Notes under the pieces: generated by a model
Databases searched by the model: none
The model's input: the letters and a program-made list of their open reading frames with translations, nothing else
Told to the model about the DNA's origin: nothing
Position numbers and translations under genes: made by a program
Assembly: GCF_000203815.1 (NCBI RefSeq)
Contig: NW_004457718.1
Span: forward strand, 124,001 to 188,000
Reading direction: 5' to 3'
DNA: 64,000 nucleotides
From: Cavenderia fasciculata
Lineage: Eukaryota; Evosea; Eumycetozoa; Acytosteliales; Cavenderiaceae
Part shown: positions 60,949 to 64,000 of the stretch, piece by piece
How positions within the stretch are numbered: the stretch's first letter is position 1
Layout of the letters: each line of letters begins with the position of its first letter

Positions 60949-63900
60949 TTAATTGTTTCTTTTTAATTTTTTTAATTTTAAACTTAATTGAGCGACTTTG
61001 AGTTTAATATGATTACTTTTTTTTAGATAATAAGCTAAAGCGCAGACAAGAGATAGGAAAATGGCACCTCCAACACAAGACCCAACAATGATCTTCCAAG
61101 TGTTTGATTGTGATTCGCTGTCACATCCATTGAGTGAATTCTTATTGTCAACGAGTAAAGGTGTAAAGTCTGGATCAATCACACATGATTGGCATTGAGG
61201 CATATTAATACCAATAAATGCAATCGATTCATCTGTAGTACTGTTATTATTATTACTATTACTAGTGACAATTTGAGTTTTAGAATAGGATTGTCTACCA
61301 TCTGACAATACATAATCGATGAATCTACCAGTAAATTGAATACCATCTTTAATTACCTTTAGATATTGAATAGTGTTGCCAAGTGAATCGTAGAGGAATG
61401 AATCGACAGTCTCTAATTGACAATCACGACCAACGATTTCATTCTTGTTGATGGTTGTTTTTAAATAATACTCTAAGTGTTGCAATATTACTTTGGAATG
61501 CCCAATTATCAATACCAACAGTCACTTTGATAGTGTTGGGTGCCAATGTAAATGATTGATTACCAAATGTAAAATCTCTTTGTTTTGAAGAGAATGATAT
61601 AGTTGCAGTTACATTTGGTTGTGGTGTTGTTATGTTGTCATCACTAATCTGTAATGTATAATTGGCAGTTGTCAATTCACCATTCTTTTCAATACTAGAT
61701 ATCCAATCTTTTGTAAATAGTTCAGTCACTACCGTCTCGCCATCAACTCCCAATTCTTGAATAGAATACATTTCAAACATAAATTGTACTCCTTCAATAT
61801 CAAATTTAGTAACTGGTGAAGTTTGATTTGTTTCAATTGGTATAGTATCATTAATATCTAAAATAAAAATAAATTAAAAGTCATATTAATATTTAATTTA
61901 AATTTACTTCTTTGTTTTTATATATTACATACACTTTGTTAAACAATTATCATTTTGATTAAAACCAATATTACATTGACATGAACCTAGATCATTACAA
62001 ACTCCATTACTATTACAATTGTGAGTTTGTTGTTCACATTGTTTTTTAAAGTCTGGTGATGGTTCTATGGGAGGTGGAGTGAAAAAGAGTGAATTGGTAT
62101 TTGTATAATAAGCACCATCCACCAATATAGTCAATGTAGCAGGTCCATAACGATTGCCAATCGATGTAATATTACATTGAATTAAAGTTTCTGAAATCGA
62201 TTCAATGTTGCATGGTGTCGTAGAGTTGATTGATACCGATGGATTGGCTTGCCCTAAACTTCCAAAATTACCATAAATTAAAACTCTATATGATTTATCA
62301 ATTTGATTGGTACTGATTGAAACTGATGATACAGATGGATACCCTAGAGAGAAAAAGAGAGATCGAGAGAGAAATAAAAACAAAAATTAATTAATTAATT
62401 ATTTTCATTTTCATTTTCTTTTTCTATTTCATACTTTGAGAATAAAATATAGTCTTTTGATTTGAACCATAAACATTTGATATGGTTAAATTATAAGACC
62501 CAGTTGAAAGTGAATAATTTGTTTGACAAGTAATCTTTTGGGAAAGTTGGGTGACGTTTAAACATGGGATATTTGAATTGATTGTAACACTGTGAACTAG
62601 CATGGGACTTAGGACATGGAAGAAGAGTGTAAACGAGGTTGAATTGGTGGCTTGTAAAATTGTTTCGTTTGCCCACACCACACCAACTTCAGTAAAAGTA
62701 AAGGTATAGGTGTATCGTGGTATAATGGATGAAAGTGAAACGTTTACCTGTTTGCCATAATAAAAAGCAGTTGGATTTTGAAGATATATTGCAATATTTG
62801 AATTTGGAACCAAAGGTTCAAGACGATAGACTTGATTTGAAACGCCTCCAAATCCAATACTATCACCTGTAATATTGGCAGTCCCTCCAAATGTGCTTAA
62901 ACTATATTGATCAATTGTTATATTGCAAATAAAGCCTGCGGGGGTTGGGAAAGTTTTACTAAAATGAAAACTATCACCATCATAACAAAGGAAACAATTG
63001 GGTGCACCTGTGATTCCAGTATTAAGTATTTGCAATGAATTGATTTTACACATTGTCGATGGTACAACACCAGTCAACAATGGATTTTGATTTAAATTAA
63101 GTGAAAATGTACCAAGATTATCAAAAATATTCCATGGTATTTCTCCTTTAATTCCACATTGTGTAAATACTCTTGAAAAAATAAAAATAAAATAAAAATT
63201 AGTAAATTTAAAATATATAAAATATATAATAACTATATAATATTTAAACATACACTGATTCTATAGTTGATGGTAATGTAATATTAGGAATTGATGAAAA
63301 ATTTGATCTTGAGAAATCACTATATTTATATTCAACAAAAAAAAAAAAAAAAAAGAATGATTAAGTATTTTGAGAACTAATCATAAACTTTGGGATAATA
63401 CTCACAAACCAAATAGTTTAGGTGGGAATGTGGTCCAAGGATACTGAGATAGATTTGATTTGACAATAGCTATTCTTTCGATATTTGGATACACGTCCAA
63501 TGAAGAAGGTGAAAATGTAGATCTTGTTTCATAAATGGTTAATCCAATTACAGATGATGGATCTACAACAGTTAAATCATAAAGTGCATTACTTGATGGT
63601 GATAATAAATTACTATAATAATAAATAAATAAATAAATAAATAAATAGATTCATCAGGTAAACAAAGATGAAACAAATATTATATATATATATATATTAT
63701 ATATTAAATAAACTACATACATATATGGCATCGATTCAACTCTAACTCGAATCAATGAATTGGTGGTAGAAGCAACAATTAAATTGGACATTTTAGGGAA
63801 TGATCGTTTTGTCATTGTCATTGAATAGGTTGATTGTACCATCAAAGTCAATCCAAAATAATTGAGTGATGGCATATTGATAGTTTCACCAATATTTAAT

Positions 63901-64000
63901 GATCCATTGGCAACCAATGTCATTGTACGAATTGATGCAGAGTTGTTGAAAAAGGTTGGTGCCGATTCAATTGGTGATCCAATTCTCAGTATTTCCAATT
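60949..64000 (-). pseudogene. ComC-like LRR surface protein, copy D: 5' partial and frameshifted
   Basis: Minus-strand exons within the window: beyond 64000-63721, 63612-63406, 63319-63254, 63171-62435, 62343-61933 and 61857-60949. The start lies outside. LRR-like exons, including a 66-base one as in copies A and B, lead to the Cys cap (APNCFLCY), the E-set-like domain, the EGF-like module (HNCNSNGVCNDLGSCQCN), the ComC-type domain, a membrane helix (IIVGSCVGGAIFLSLVCALAYYL) and a Lys-rich tail. In the last exon a run of five A on the coding strand (T at 61458-61462) puts the reading out of frame: upstream it ends soon after ATLRVLFK, and downstream the paralogous sequence resumes in the next frame. 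Four A, as the alignment to copies A-C implies, would keep one frame. It is either a young pseudogene or a homopolymer sequencing error. Confidence 0.75.

Noticed and set aside
1-64000. Transposons, retroelements, CRISPR arrays, rRNA or tRNA genes
   Set aside because: No reverse transcriptase, transposase, integrase, long terminal or regularly spaced repeats, and no cloverleaf-like motifs were found on either strand by reading.

Overview
The window is nuclear DNA of a social amoeba (dictyostelid). The evidence is an AT-rich background with poly(A/T) and trinucleotide tracts between genes, coding islands of higher GC, short GTATG/GTAAG...AG introns of about 50-120 bases, Asn/Gln/Ser/Thr runs in proteins, and gene families known from Dictyostelium (ComC-type surface proteins, Pianissimo). 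Coding GC is higher than I would expect of D. discoideum, so another dictyostelid is likely; I cannot name the species. No bacterial genes, rRNA, tRNA, CRISPR array or intact transposon was seen.

Layout, left to right. 1-1373 is non-coding. Then come an RRM-R3H RNA-binding protein (+), an NT-C2/coiled-coil/DIL protein (-), a Ser/Thr-rich secreted and probably GPI-anchored protein (+), Pianissimo/Rictor of TORC2 (+), and a queuosine-salvage (DUF2419/Qng1) protein (+). From 14864 to 34075 lies a cluster of large single-pass surface proteins with an EGF-like module, a ComC-type membrane-proximal domain, one membrane helix and a short basic tail. One has an array of repeated modules. Three have LRR-like ectodomains, the last two tail to tail 41 bases apart. 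A 2-Cys peroxiredoxin and two small uncertain genes sit inside the cluster. A further LRR-type copy enters from the right edge (60949-64000) and carries a one-base frameshift.

34730-46000 holds a family-type hypothetical protein (-), a decayed secreted-protein gene (-), a broken coiled-coil fragment (+), Rad50 (+, with a probable GC-AG intron) and a divergent G-alpha subunit (+). 46533-60568 is a minus-strand run: a 3674-residue DUF6606/DUF3638/DUF3645 protein with a SecA-like P-loop, then a SAP/PINIT/SP-RING SUMO ligase of the PIAS family.

Housekeeping genes (TORC2, DNA repair, SUMO, redox, tRNA salvage) are mixed with a lineage-specific family of likely cell-surface recognition or adhesion proteins. 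Exon coordinates were worked out by hand from splice motifs, reading phase and paralogue comparison. Most multi-exon models close exactly in frame, and I give the arithmetic where it matters. The most interesting material is the ComC-like cluster, its modular exon phases and its broken member.
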